Assembly (NCBI GenBank): GCA_017428785.1
Contig: JAFRQD010000041.1
Coordinates: 1 to 40,591 of the forward strand
Length of the DNA stretch: 40,591 nt
Reading direction: 5' to 3'
DNA from: Bacteroidaceae bacterium
GTDB taxonomy: Bacteria; Bacteroidota; Bacteroidia; Bacteroidales; Bacteroidaceae
This document shows, in pieces, positions 7,010 to 15,584 of this stretch. Each line of letters begins with the position of its first letter. Position 1 is the first letter of the stretch. Below the pieces are notes generated by a model. The model did not search any database. It saw only the letters and a list, made by a program, of their open reading frames with translations, and was not told the DNA's origin. A program made the position numbers and the translations under genes.

Positions 7010-9211
7010 CTACGAGATTTGGCTCCAGTCGCGGTGCTCTTTCTTGAGTTCCTGGAGGTGTCGGCGGAGCAGGGTGTTATCCTTTGCCAGCAAGTCGGGG
7101 TCGGCATCGAGGACAAATGTGGCGGTGTCGCGTGCCAGTTGCACCAGTTGTCCGTCGCGTCCGAGATTGGCAAGCTTGAGGTTGAAGGCGATGCCGCTCT
7201 GCTGCGTCCCCTCGAGGTCGCCCGGCCCACGCAGCTTGAGGTCGGCTTCCGCTATCTCGAAGCCATCGTTCGTCTCCGTCATGATTTGCAGGCGCTTGCG
7301 TGTCTCGGCCGACAACTTGTAGTTCGACACGAGGATGCAATACGACTGCTCTGCCCCTCTTCCCACTCTGCCTCGCAGCTGATGCAGCTGCGCAAGGCCA
7401 AAGCGCTCGGCGTTTTGGATTACCATTACCGAGGCATTCGGCACGTTGACGCCGACTTCGATGACGGTTGTGGCGACCAGGATCTGCGTCTCGCCCGACA
7501 CGAACCGCTGCATCTCGACATCCTTTTCGCTGGGCTTCATCTTGCCGTGAACCATGCTTATCCGGTATTGCGGGAAGATTTCCTTGAGGTGCACGAACTC
7601 GTCCTGCACGTTCTTGAGGTCGAGTTTCTCGCTCTCCTTTACAAGGGGGAAGACGAAATAGACTTGGTGCCCTGCCTCTATCTCACGGACTACGCCGCGA
7701 TAGAGCTGCTCGGGCTGGTTGTCGTAGATGTGGATTGTGCGGACTGGCTTGCGTCCTGGCGGCAGTTCGTCGATGATGGACACGTCGAGGTCGCCGTAAA
7801 CGGTCATTGCCAATGTGCGTGGAATGGGCGTGGCGGTCATGACGAGGACGTGAGGACCCACCCCCGACCCCTCTTCAGACCCTCTCCCGGCCTCTCCCTT
7901 GCAGAGAGAGGAGTAATGGCCATCTTTAGTTGTGTCTGCTCCTCTCCCTGCAAGGGAATGGTTGGGAGAGGGTCTTTCCTGCAGTTTCGCCCGTTGCGCC
8001 ACTCCGAAGCGGTGCTGCTCGTCGATGATGACGAGGCCGAGGTTGTTGAACTGCACATTGTCTTCGATGACGGCATGCGTGCCGATCAGGATGTCGATGC
8101 TCCCGTCCAGCAGGCCTTCCTCGATGGCTTTGCGCTTCTTTCCCTTGACGTTGCCGGTCAACAGCTCTACCCGCACCGGCATATCCTTCAGGAAGCCAAG
8201 GAAGGTCTGCAAGTGTTGCTCGGCAAGTATCTCCGTAGGCGCCATGATGCATGTCTGGCAGCCATTGTCGATGGCAATGAGCATGACCATGAGGGCAACG
8301 AGCGTCTTGCCGCTCCCCACATCGCCTTGCAGGAGCCGGTTCATCTGGCGTCCGCTCTTCATGTCGGCATGCATCTCGCGGATGACTCGCTTCTGCGCCT
8401 CAGTCAGCGGGAAAGGCAGATACTTGTGGTAGAAGGTGTTGAAGGCCTCGCCGACCCGCGTGAACCTTTGTCCCACTCGCTCCTGCTGCCGCTTCCGTGC
8501 ATAGGACATGATGACGAGCTGGATGAAAAAGAGCTCCTCGAACTTGAGTCGCATATTGGCGGCTGCAAGCTCGTCGGCCGTAGAAGGGTAGTGTGCTGCA
8601 CGAAGGGCTTTGTCGAGAGGCATGAGGTGGAGTCTCTCGATGAGATACTGCGGCAACGTCTCGGGCAGCGGCCATGTGAGTTTGCTGAAGAGCGTGCTTG
8701 TGAACTTCTCCAGCGTGCGCGAGGTCATGCCCGCCTTCTTCATGCGGTCCGTCGTGCTGTAGTAGGGCTGCATGCTCATCTTGCTGAGCGTCATCGTCTC
8801 GGGCTTGTCGAGGTCGGGATGAATGACGCTCAATCTGCCTCCGTAAACGCCGGGACGCCCGAAGAGGATATAGTCCTGTCGCAGCTTCACGCTCTTCTTG
8901 ATGTAGCTGATGCCGTGAAACCAGGTGACGTCGAGGAACATCTCGCCGTCCCAGAAGTGTCCCGTCAGCCGGTGCTTTCTGCCTTGTCCGGCCTCCTCGA
9001 AGCTGAGGAACTGCCCCAAGACCTGCACGAAAGGCATTTCGGTGGTCAGCTCCTTAATCTTGTAAAGGCGGCTGCGGTCGATGTGCTTGTAGGGGAAGGT
9101 GTACAACAAGTCGCGCCAGGTCTTGATGCCCAGCTCAGCCTCCAGCATCTTTGCCCTTTGCGGACCGATGCCAGGGAGGTAGGTGATGGCTTGTTGGCGC
9201 AAGTCTTCCAT
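7010..9211 (-). CDS. recG: ATP-dependent DNA helicase RecG with an in-frame palindromic insert
   Basis: RecG drives regression and branch migration of stalled forks and Holliday junctions. The 733-residue product has the N-terminal wedge (OB) domain (about 50-150), Walker A GDVGSGKT at 296-303, APTEILAEQH (324-333), DEQH at 397-400, TATPIPRT at 459-466, QLRGRVGRG and a normal C-terminus. Oddity: residues about 413-452 (rich in Ser, Gly, Arg, Lys) separate the DEQHRFGVAQRAKL segment from PHVLVMTATP. In other RecG proteins these segments are only a few residues apart. The insert is encoded by a 97-bp inverted-repeat element plus flanks and keeps the frame open. Whether the helicase stays active is unknown. 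The start overlaps the ispD stop as TAATG. Confidence 0.95.
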   Translation of the reverse strand: MEDLRQQAITYLPGIGPQRAKMLEAELGIKTWRDLLYTFPYKHIDRSRLYKIKELTTEMPFVQVLGQFLSFEEAGQGRKHRLTGHFWDGEMFLDVTWFHGISYIKKSVKLRQDYILFGRPGVYGGRLSVIHPDLDKPETMTLSKMSMQPYYSTTDRMKKAGMTSRTLEKFTSTLFSKLTWPLPETLPQYLIERLHLMPLDKALRAAHYPSTADELAAANMRLKFEELFFIQLVIMSYARKRQQERVGQRFTRVGEAFNTFYHKYLPFPLTEAQKRVIREMHADMKSGRQMNRLLQGDVGSGKTLVALMVMLIAIDNGCQTCIMAPTEILAEQHLQTFLGFLKDMPVRVELLTGNVKGKKRKAIEEGLLDGSIDILIGTHAVIEDNVQFNNLGLVIIDEQHRFGVAQRAKLQERPSPNHSLAGRGADTTKDGHYSSLCKGEAGRGSEEGSGVGPHVLVMTATPIPRTLAMTVYGDLDVSIIDELPPGRKPVRTIHIYDNQPEQLYRGVVREIEAGHQVYFVFPLVKESEKLDLKNVQDEFVHLKEIFPQYRISMVHGKMKPSEKDVEMQRFVSGETQILVATTVIEVGVNVPNASVMVIQNAERFGLAQLHQLRGRVGRGAEQSYCILVSNYKLSAETRKRLQIMTETNDGFEIAEADLKLRGPGDLEGTQQSGIAFNLKLANLGRDGQLVQLARDTATFVLDADPDLLAKDNTLLRRHLQELKKEHRDWSQIS
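7878..7974. repeat. 97-bp palindromic element inside recG
   Basis: Two 36-bp arms (7878-7913 and 7939-7974) are inverted copies with 31 of 36 positions identical, around a 25-bp spacer. Arms start and end with GACCCTCTCCC/GGGAGAGGGTC and contain CCCTTGCAG. It is translated as part of RecG (residues about 413-445) without a stop codon. Similar CTCTCCCTGCAGGG-type palindromes are common intergenic repeats in many bacteria, so this looks like such an element that landed in a gene. Confidence 0.88.
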
Positions 9212-9858
9212 TACCTCAAGTCGCTTGGTGTCGTTATCTTGATGTTCTCTCGGTTGCCCTCGACCATCGTAATCTCTTTCCCGAAGGCCTCCACCACCGA
9301 CGCATCGTCGGTGAATGCTTCCGAATAAGGCTGTTCATAAGCCTTTTGGAGCAGGTCGAGAGGAAAGACCTGAGGCGTCTGTACCAAGCGATACTCGTCG
9401 CGAGGCCGCGTCACACTCTTGCCGTCGGGAAGAATCTGACGAACCGTCTCCACCACCGGTACAACAGGCACGACGGCTTTCCCTTCGGCGGCTGCTGCAT
9501 AGCAACGCAGAATGGTCTCCTCCGACACAAACGGACGCACACCGTCATGCACGCCGACCACCGCCTCGACATCTTCCGGCAAGAGAGCCAAGCCGTTCCT
9601 GACGCTATGGAAACGCGTCTCGCCACCTCTCGCAATCAGTTCGGGCGAATGGAAGCCGTAGTCCCGGCACAGCTCCTGCCAGTAGCCGTGTTGCTCAGCA
9701 GGCAAGACAAGCACAATCCGCACATCGAGAGCCTTGCGAAAAGCCTCGATGGTGTGCATCAGGATAGGCTTCCCGTTGATAGGCAGGAACTGCTTCGGAA
9801 TGTCTCCGCCCATGCGAAGACCCTTGCCCCCGGCCACTATGATAGCATACGCCCTCAT
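9211..9858 (-). CDS. ispD: 2-C-methyl-D-erythritol 4-phosphate cytidylyltransferase
   Basis: This 215-residue enzyme makes CDP-methylerythritol from MEP and CTP in the non-mevalonate isoprenoid pathway. It has the nucleotidyltransferase N-terminus [20 protein letters not shown] (CTP and Mg binding, Arg15 and Lys22), [14 protein letters not shown], the GVHDGVRPF segment (102-110), VVETVR and RLVQTPQVF. It ends soon after ITTPSDLR, slightly shorter than E. coli IspD, but no catalytic element is lost. It overlaps the upstream DJ-1-like gene by ATGA (9855-9858) and recG by one base, so the three genes form one coupled unit. Confidence 0.95.
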   Translation of the reverse strand: MRAYAIIVAGGKGLRMGGDIPKQFLPINGKPILMHTIEAFRKALDVRIVLVLPAEQHGYWQELCRDYGFHSPELIARGGETRFHSVRNGLALLPEDVEAVVGVHDGVRPFVSEETILRCYAAAAEGKAVVPVVPVVETVRQILPDGKSVTRPRDEYRLVQTPQVFPLDLLQKAYEQPYSEAFTDDASVVEAFGKEITMVEGNRENIKITTPSDLR

Positions 9859-10412
9859 CCTTCGGTCAGTTCCTCGTATATCATGCCTTGTCGCAAAGGC
9901 ATAGACGCTCCTTCGCCCAGGAAGTAATCGACGATGGTGTAGCCGAACTCGAAGGCCGCTCCAGGGCCTTTGCCCGTGATGATGTTGCCGTCTTGCTCCA
10001 CAATGGCAGCAGTATAGTCGGCCCCTCTAAGCTCGGGATCAACACCAGGATAGCAGGTGGCACGACGTCCTTCGAGCAAGCCCAGATGCCCGAACACCAG
10101 GGGGGCAGCGCAAATGGCCGCAATGGCACCGCCTGCCTCGAAGTGGCGCTTGATGGCTTGCGTCAAGGGTTGACAGGCATCGAGGTTCGTGGAACCAGGC
10201 AGCCCACCTGGCAACACAAGCATCTCCGCTTTCGAGAAATCAACATCCTTGAGCAGAAGATCGGCCATAACGCCTACTCCGTGTGCACTCTCTACCACTC
10301 TCTCTCCTGTGATGGATGCGGTTTGAACCTGCAACCCAGCACGGCGCATAATATCCACCGGCGCGATGGCTTCGATATCCTCGAAACCGGTAGCTAAAAA
10401 CACATAAATCAT
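9855..10412 (-). CDS. DJ-1/PfpI family protein (YajL/ThiJ-like)
   Basis: This 185-residue, single-domain protein shows the DJ-1 pattern: [18 protein letters not shown] at 9-26 with the conserved Glu (E14), [12 protein letters not shown] at 66-77 and the nucleophile elbow AAICAAP with C101. His126-type residues of PfpI proteases are not evident, so the YajL/DJ-1 branch (protein or metabolite deglycase or chaperone roles have been proposed) fits better than protease. It is first in a coupled run with ispD and recG and is divergent from nadK with a shared 81-bp promoter region. Confidence 0.9.
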   Translation of the reverse strand: MIYVFLATGFEDIEAIAPVDIMRRAGLQVQTASITGERVVESAHGVGVMADLLLKDVDFSKAEMLVLPGGLPGSTNLDACQPLTQAIKRHFEAGGAIAAICAAPLVFGHLGLLEGRRATCYPGVDPELRGADYTAAIVEQDGNIITGKGPGAAFEFGYTIVDYFLGEGASMPLRQGMIYEELTEG

Positions 10413-10442
10413 ACCTTTATTATATATTAGGGGTTTCTGCTT

Positions 10443-10472
10443 GCAAAGTTAGGAAAAAAAACTTAACTTTGC
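10443..10472. promoter_or_regulatory. Divergent overlapping promoters for the DJ-1-ispD-recG run and nadK
   Basis: GCAAAGTTA (10443-10451) and TAACTTTGC (10464-10472) are exact inverted copies 12 bp apart. Each reads as a TAACTTTG -7 box for the gene on its side (minus toward 10412, plus toward 10494). The space between is A-rich. The two -7 boxes are so close that the expected -33 region of each lies within or next to the other's -7 box. Confidence 0.7.
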
Positions 10473-10493
10473 CAGCCAAAAGGGAATTTATTT

Positions 10494-11381
10494 ATGGAAA
10501 AGGCGAAAAGATGTGCAATCTTCGGCAACACCTACCAGCCAAAGAAGTGCGAGGCTGTGCAGAAACTCTTCGATGCGCTGACGGCTTACGGCATCGTTCC
10601 TCTCATTGACTGTCCGTTCTTTGAGTATCTCAAGAATGTGATGCATGCCCGCATTCCTGAACATCAACTCATTACAGACGATTCCTTCGATGCGGATTTT
10701 GCGGTCAGCATGGGTGGCGACGGCACCTTCCTTACGACGGCCATGCGAATTGGGGAGAAGCAGATTCCTATCCTTGGCATCAATACCGGACGGCTCGGCT
10801 TCCTGGCAGACTTCTCCCTCGACGATATAGACCAGACTCTTGCCAACATCCAGGCCGGTCTCCTTCGCAAGGAATACTGCAACATCCTGCAGGTGGAGAG
10901 TTCGGAGGGCGAGATGCAGGGCTATCCCTTTGCCCTTAATGAAGTGGCCGTCTTGAAGCGCGACAATAGCAGCATGATAAGTATTCGCGTGGACCTGGGC
11001 GGAGAATACCTCACCACCTATCAGGCCGACGGTCTTATCGTGAACACTCCTACGGGCAGTACGGGCTATGCGCTGAGCGTAGGCGGGCCGGTGATGTTGC
11101 CTGGCAGTCAGAACATCGGGCTTGTTCCTGTCGCTCCTCACGGCCTGACGGTTCGTCCGTTGACGCTTCCTGACAATCTGGAGATAACGCTTACGGTGGA
11201 GAGCCGCAGCCACAACTTCCTTGTGGCCATCGACGGCCGAAGCGAGTCGTGCCAGGACTCGACAAAACTTACCATCAGCAAGGCCCCCTATCAAGTCATC
11301 GTGCTGAAGCGTCCGGAAACCTCTTTCCTCCATACGCTCCGCAGCAAGTTGCTTTGGGGAAGCGACGCAAGAAACCTTTGA
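10494..11381 (+). CDS. nadK: NAD kinase
   Basis: This 295-residue enzyme phosphorylates NAD to NADP. Key motifs are GGDGTFL at 74-80, GINTGRLGFLADF near 95-107, NTPTGSTGYALSVGGP (about 183-198) and the SRSHNFLVAIDGR segment near 242-254. Length is normal for the family. The ATG at 10494 lies about 16 nt after the predicted start site. The ABC exporter gene follows after 33 bp in the same direction and may be co-transcribed. Confidence 0.95.
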   Translation: MEKAKRCAIFGNTYQPKKCEAVQKLFDALTAYGIVPLIDCPFFEYLKNVMHARIPEHQLITDDSFDADFAVSMGGDGTFLTTAMRIGEKQIPILGINTGRLGFLADFSLDDIDQTLANIQAGLLRKEYCNILQVESSEGEMQGYPFALNEVAVLKRDNSSMISIRVDLGGEYLTTYQADGLIVNTPTGSTGYALSVGGPVMLPGSQNIGLVPVAPHGLTVRPLTLPDNLEITLTVESRSHNFLVAIDGRSESCQDSTKLTISKAPYQVIVLKRPETSFLHTLRSKLLWGSDARNL

Positions 11382-11414
11382 GCCCTGAACATTGAATATT
11401 GAACAAAGAACAAT

Positions 11415-13064
11415 ATGACGACCTCCATTCGTGACCTTGCCTCCTGGTTGTGGCGTTCCTCGCGAGGATTGCGGTTGCAGGCGATGCTCAATGCTTTTAT
11501 CGGCATCCTGTCTGTCACCCTCGATTTTGCCTTTATCTATGCCACGAAGTGGACGATAGACATTGCCACGAACAGAGCCGAGGGCAGTCTGAGGATTGCC
11601 GCCTACACCCTTGCCGGCATCATGATCAGCAAGATAATGCTGGGCTTTGCCCGCAAGTGGGTTGGTGCCTTGCTTGGCGTGCGTTCCCTCAACATCCTGC
11701 AGAAACGTCTCTTTGCGCATCTCCTGCAGAGCGAATGGAACGGACAGGAAGACCGACATAGCGGCGACACCCTGAACCGCATAGAGCAGGATGTGCGCGA
11801 CCTGACCTCTTGCATCACGGAGACTGTCCCGGCCCTGCTCGAGGTGTCGTATCGTTTCATCGGAGCCTTCCTCTATCTCTTCCACATGGACGGGCGCCTG
11901 GCTTGCCTGATTGTCTGCATCGTGCCTTGCTTCCTTATATTAAGTAAGGTATATGTGCGCAAGATGCGAGCCATCACGCGTGACATCCGTTCCACCGAAA
12001 GCCGCGTGCAGAGCATCCTTCAGGAGAGCATTCAGCACCGTGCCATCCTCAAGACTTTGGAGCGGACGAGAACGATGATCGAGAAGCTCGCCCAGACGCA
12101 AAGCGAGCTGAGGAAGCATGTCCGCCACCGTGCTCTCTTCAGCAGTTCTTCCTCCACATTGCTCAGCATCGGCTTTGCTTCGGGCTATCTCCTCACATTC
12201 CTCTGGGGAGTGAACAGCCTGCAGGCGGGAACCATCACCTATGGCATGATGATTTCCTTCATCCAGCTTGTCGGCCAGATACAAGGCCCCTTCCGCGACA
12301 TGACGCGCTTCATTCCGGTCCTCATCAATACCCTGACGGCAAGCGAGCGTCTGATGGAGCTCGAAGACGTGCCGCTCGAGGACGATACCGACCCGATAAC
12401 CTTCGAGGGAGGAGCCGGCGTGCGTCTTACCGACGTCAGCTTCCATTACCGAGAAGGAAGCCGTCCCATCCTGTCGCATTTCTCGTGCGATTTCCCGAAA
12501 GGCTCCACCACAGCCATCCTCGGCGAGACGGGTGCTGGAAAGACGACGCTCATCCGTCTCATCCTCGCCTTGCTCAAGCCTTCCGAGGGACAGCTCGAGA
12601 TGTACGACGAGTCGCAGACGGTAAAGGTCTCGCCTCGCACACGGTGCAACCTCGTTTATGTGCCGCAAGGCAACACCCTCTTCAGCGGAACCATCCGCGA
12701 CAACCTTCTGCTCGGCAACCCCGATGCAACCGAAGATGACATGCGCGAGGCCCTCGAGACGGCCTGTGCGGGTTTTGTCCTGAAGCGTCCCGACGGGCTC
12801 GACACCATTTGCGGAGAGCTCGGAGCGGGTCTCAGCGAAGGTCAGGCACAGCGCATCGCCATTGCCCGTGCCCTTCTGCGAAAAGGCTCCGTCCTGCTGC
12901 TCGACGAAGCCACCAGTGCTCTCGACATGCAGACCGAGCAGCAGCTCCTCAAGAACCTCGCAAGTCGCGAAGCAGGGCAGACCATCATCTGTGTCACCCA
13001 TCGCCCTGCCGTCATTTCCTATTGCACGCAGGTTATTGAGATGAAGCGGGTGTTGGAAAAATAA
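11415..13064 (+). CDS. ABC-type exporter half-transporter (fused membrane and ATPase domains)
   Basis: This 549-residue protein has a type IV (MsbA-like) transmembrane domain with hydrophobic segments near 22-45, 62-80, 140-178 and 245-300, then an ATPase domain: Walker A GETGAGKT at 370-377, Q-loop PQGN (417-420), signature LSEGQ at 473-477 (Glu for the usual second Gly), Walker B LLLDE at 494-498 and H-loop H529. It would work as a homodimer or with a partner. The substrate cannot be read from sequence; MsbA-like lipid or peptide export is possible. The 33 bp before it contain ATTGAATATTGAAC, a low-complexity repeat type seen elsewhere here. Confidence 0.92.
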   Translation: MTTSIRDLASWLWRSSRGLRLQAMLNAFIGILSVTLDFAFIYATKWTIDIATNRAEGSLRIAAYTLAGIMISKIMLGFARKWVGALLGVRSLNILQKRLFAHLLQSEWNGQEDRHSGDTLNRIEQDVRDLTSCITETVPALLEVSYRFIGAFLYLFHMDGRLACLIVCIVPCFLILSKVYVRKMRAITRDIRSTESRVQSILQESIQHRAILKTLERTRTMIEKLAQTQSELRKHVRHRALFSSSSSTLLSIGFASGYLLTFLWGVNSLQAGTITYGMMISFIQLVGQIQGPFRDMTRFIPVLINTLTASERLMELEDVPLEDDTDPITFEGGAGVRLTDVSFHYREGSRPILSHFSCDFPKGSTTAILGETGAGKTTLIRLILALLKPSEGQLEMYDESQTVKVSPRTRCNLVYVPQGNTLFSGTIRDNLLLGNPDATEDDMREALETACAGFVLKRPDGLDTICGELGAGLSEGQAQRIAIARALLRKGSVLLLDEATSALDMQTEQQLLKNLASREAGQTIICVTHRPAVISYCTQVIEMKRVLEK

Positions 13065-13287
13065 GGGCGGTATCGTGGCAGCTGACCTCGTGTAAGCCGG
13101 AACCAAAGGCCGGCTGCCAATGGGAAAGTCAAAGCCTGAAGAGGACACAGACGACGCTCTCCGCCGACTGTGTTTTCTTCCCTCGAGTGGGGGATTCCAT
13201 TCTGACATATTGTCGCGATTATGCCCTTTTTGCTTACACACCCCATTTTTTGAAGCCATCCAGAATCGCCTGAAATGGTTCCGACCT

Positions 13288-13566
13288 TACTTTTCTACCC
13301 CCAGCGCAAAATATGCGCTTAAATCGAAGCCTTTTTCGTAATTGCCTGAAACCCAGCTGATAATTTTCAATTTTCAATAATCAATTTTCAATTCCTGAGT
13401 GTCGTTTTGCAAGGTCCACATAGCAAAACACGCTCTTTTTGCCCGTTTTTGCACACTTTTCCGCGTGCGGAATCCACCAACGCCGCACAGGGAGATTTCC
13501 AACGCCGCACGCGAAGTTCGCCAACGCCGCACGCGAAGTCTGCCAACGCCGCACGCGAAGTCTGCA
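13288..13566 (+). repeat. Composite dispersed element, copy 3 (diverged), with 22-bp array
   Basis: The block TACTTTTCTACCCCCAGCGC, with TGCGCTTAAATCGA close behind (13288-13326), matches the middle block of copies 1 and 2. An A/T-rich stretch of repeated CAATTTT (13362-13393) interrupts it. TTTTGCAAGG, GCACACTTTTCCG and an array follow. Array units AACGCCGCACGCGAAG start at 13479, 13501, 13523 and 13545, exactly 22 bp apart. Most array units are inverted relative to those of copy 2, so the array may have been exchanged or rebuilt. Confidence 0.65.
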
Positions 13567-13748
13567 AATGCAGCCTTTTAAGCCCTATTTTTTGCCCTGT
13601 TGCGAAGTGTGCAAAAACTGACACTATGTAAGAGGCAAGGATGTTTCACCTTACAATCTGATTTGCGCCTTTTGCTCTCGGCATTTCTTTTTTTTAACAT
13701 CGCACATCAGTCAATCTTAACATTTTGTTAAATTTATTCGGTAAAATG

Positions 13749-13780
13749 TTTGGAAGTTATGATAATAAAGGGTATATTTG
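13749..13780 (+). promoter_or_regulatory. Promoter of the outer-membrane barrel gene
   Basis: TTTG (13749-13752), 20 bp, then TATATTTG (13773-13780) form a textbook Bacteroidetes promoter. The start site should be near 13786, giving a leader of about 30 nt before the ATG at 13816. Confidence 0.82.
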
Positions 13781-13815
13781 CAGGAAGAATTAACAAAAAC
13801 TAAACATACACCGTT

Positions 13816-14721
13816 ATGAAATTGATGAAAATAATGCCTGCAGCATTGCTGCTGTGCCTGAGTCTCGGCGTTTACGCACAGGATGAAGATTTGTCGGAAG
13901 ATGCAGTAGCAGAAGATGAGACTGCGGAAGTCGTTGTCCCCTCAACCCCTACAGACAAGAAAACGTTCCATCGCGTTCAGCTTGGCTACACGGGCACAAT
14001 CGTCAAGTACACCAACTTCGGAAACTCTCCTGACTACAACAATTACTTCCTCAATGGTATAGGAGTAGGTTGGATGGGCGACTTGCGCATCGCAAAGAAG
14101 ATAGACCTCTTCCTGGAGCTGGGTGCCAACTTCACCTACCACATGGGTAACAGCAAAGACAAGCGCTGGAACGTGCACCACGACGAGTATTATCAATACA
14201 AGGTCAACGCCTTCACGGTATCTATCCCCGTGAACATCAACAAGCAGTTCAAGAATGCTTTTGGCGTGAAAGACCTCACTCTGGCACCGTTCGTCGGCCT
14301 CAATTTCCGTTTCAATGTGATGGCAAAGCGTAAGGCAACCGCTCATCAGCTGGACGGCACGATTCCCATGTCCATCGGCAACGAGAAGAAGGTATATACG
14401 GCAAGCCTGATGAAGGTAGACCGCGGACCTGAGGACTTCGGCGAGAGCACACCTTACATGACTGCCTTCGACAAGAAACTGCATGTGGGTAAGCTCCTGC
14501 AGCCCGGTGCTCAGATTGGTGTGAATGCCTACTACAATCATTATTACCTGGGCGTTAGCTACATGTACGACCTCGTTCCGTTCTCGAAACACAAGAGCTC
14601 GCCCGAGCTGACCACCAGGGAGACTCCCGAAGGCGGTCTTCTGCCCAACATCGGTACGAATTGCAACGAGAAGGTCACCACATCTCACAACTTCGCCCTT
14701 ACCGTCGGCTACGTCTTCTAA
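13816..14721 (+). CDS. Predicted outer-membrane beta-barrel protein
   Basis: This 301-residue protein has a signal peptide (MKLMKIMPAALLLCLSLGVYA, cleavage before QDED), then an acidic, Ala/Glu/Val-rich linker (22-45), then alternating short amphipathic strands such as HRVQLGYTGTIV, IDLFLELGANFTYHM, VSIPVNINKQF and LAPFVGLNFRFNV. The C-terminus ends in FALTVGYVF, an aromatic-terminated last strand as in barrels recognised by BamA. It resembles the broad Bacteroidetes outer-membrane beta-barrel group; I do not recognise a specific family or ligand. It has its own promoter and terminator, so it is monocistronic. Confidence 0.82.
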   Translation: MKLMKIMPAALLLCLSLGVYAQDEDLSEDAVAEDETAEVVVPSTPTDKKTFHRVQLGYTGTIVKYTNFGNSPDYNNYFLNGIGVGWMGDLRIAKKIDLFLELGANFTYHMGNSKDKRWNVHHDEYYQYKVNAFTVSIPVNINKQFKNAFGVKDLTLAPFVGLNFRFNVMAKRKATAHQLDGTIPMSIGNEKKVYTASLMKVDRGPEDFGESTPYMTAFDKKLHVGKLLQPGAQIGVNAYYNHYYLGVSYMYDLVPFSKHKSSPELTTRETPEGGLLPNIGTNCNEKVTTSHNFALTVGYVF

Positions 14722-14746
14722 GAAGAATCTTTTCAACAGCATACAA

Positions 14747-14781
14747 AAAGTGCCGCATCGGGAATCCTGATGCGGCACTTT
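14747..14781. terminator. Bidirectional terminator between barrel gene and rprY
   Basis: A perfect 13-bp stem, AAAGTGCCGCATC (14747-14759) with GATGCGGCACTTT (14769-14781), has a 9-nt loop. Read on the minus strand it is followed by TTTTTG-like bases, ideal for stopping rprXY transcripts. On the plus strand the following TTGGTTGT is weaker. Both genes converge here. Confidence 0.85.
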
Positions 14782-14806
14782 GGTTGTATGGGAGCAAGCC
14801 CAGCCT

Positions 14807-15526
14807 TTATTCCTGCGTCATGTTGGGGATTATGAGACGATAGCCCCTGCCGTGAACATTGTTGATTTCGATTTCGGGGTCGTCCCTGAGCAGCTTGCGC
14901 AGTTTCGTGATATAGACATCCATGCTGCGGGCATTGAAGTAGTTGTCGTCCATCCAGATTGTCTTAAGTGCCAGGTCGCGCTCCAGAACATCGTTGACAT
15001 GCATGCAGAGCATGGTGAGCAACTCGCTTTCCTTTGTGGTGAGCTTTGTCTGCTTTTCGCCGAAAAGCAATACCTGACGCTGGGTGTCGAAGATGAACTT
15101 GCCGAGCTGGAAGCGTGTCAGGTTCTTCTGCTCCTTGCTCTTCACACGCCTGAGGATGGCCTCCATGCGATAGACGAGCTCGTCCATCGAGAAAGGCTTC
15201 GTCAGGTAGTCGTCGGCTCCGAGCTTGAAGCCTTCCAGTATGTCCTCCTTCAGGTTCTTGGCCGTCAGGAAGATGATGGGCACCTCGGTGTTGACCAGAC
15301 GGATTTCCTTCGCCAGGGCAAAGCCGTCCATCTTGGGCATCATCACGTCGAGCAGACACATGTCGTACTTCCTTTTCATGAAGGCACGATAGCCAGCCTC
15401 GCCATCGAGGAAGAGCTCGGCATCGTAGCCTTTTGCCTCAAGGTATTCGCGAACAAGCATTCCGAGACTCTCTTCGTCTTCGCAAAGCAGAATGTGCAGT
15501 TTCTGTTCCATTGTCTTCATTTCCAT
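14807..15526 (-). CDS. rprY: Response regulator, OmpR/PhoB class (RprY-like)
   Basis: This 239-residue regulator has a receiver domain with acidic pocket E16-D17-E18, phospho-acceptor D60 (LLDVMMPKMDG), T88 and K110 (LTKPF). A winged-helix DNA-binding domain follows (about 140-235) with KLTTKESELL, YFNARSMDVYITKLRKLL and a NVHGRGYRL hairpin. The sequence closely follows what I recall of Bacteroides RprY, which with RprX forms the RprXY system. Three Met codons near the start (M1, M3, M6) leave the exact initiation uncertain. It lies 58 bp after rprX, same strand, and shares its terminator. Confidence 0.9.
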   Translation of the reverse strand: MEMKTMEQKLHILLCEDEESLGMLVREYLEAKGYDAELFLDGEAGYRAFMKRKYDMCLLDVMMPKMDGFALAKEIRLVNTEVPIIFLTAKNLKEDILEGFKLGADDYLTKPFSMDELVYRMEAILRRVKSKEQKNLTRFQLGKFIFDTQRQVLLFGEKQTKLTTKESELLTMLCMHVNDVLERDLALKTIWMDDNYFNARSMDVYITKLRKLLRDDPEIEINNVHGRGYRLIIPNMTQE

Positions 15527-15584
15527 AGTCTTTAAGATATTAGTTAATGATTATTATTTGTTCACTGATAAGAGTTGAATGTCC

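Larger units (their letters stand above)
13065..13815. other. Intergenic region with composite element copy 3 and promoter
   Basis: In this 751-bp gap, 13065-13280 shows nothing recognisable. Positions 13288-13566 hold composite element copy 3, and 13749-13780 hold a full promoter for the outer-membrane protein gene. Overlapping open frames at about 13388-13631 on both strands follow the 22-bp repeats and are not considered genes. Confidence 0.7.

Noticed and set aside
6896-9328. An 810-codon open frame on the plus strand opposite recG
   Set aside because: It is antisense to a complete RecG with recognised motifs, spans into ispD, has no recognisable domain and no promoter. GC-rich third positions on the minus strand keep the opposite frame open.
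10488-11885. A 465-codon open frame on the minus strand across nadK and the ABC gene
   Set aside because: It covers two well-supported genes on the other strand, has no domain signature and starts inside the ABC gene.
11940-13259. A 439-codon open frame on the minus strand opposite the ABC exporter
   Set aside because: It is a shadow of the exporter coding region; no motif, no start context, and it runs into a repeat region.
13479-13566. CRISPR array
   Set aside because: Units are contiguous at 22 bp with only a 7-10 bp variable part; there are no 30-bp spacers, no cas gene and the same repeat recurs in many isolated short arrays.
13388-13631. Several 60-78 codon frames over the 22-bp array
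   Set aside because: All three frames and both strands are open because the repeat has few stop codons; period 22 shifts the frame every unit, so no repeat protein is encoded.
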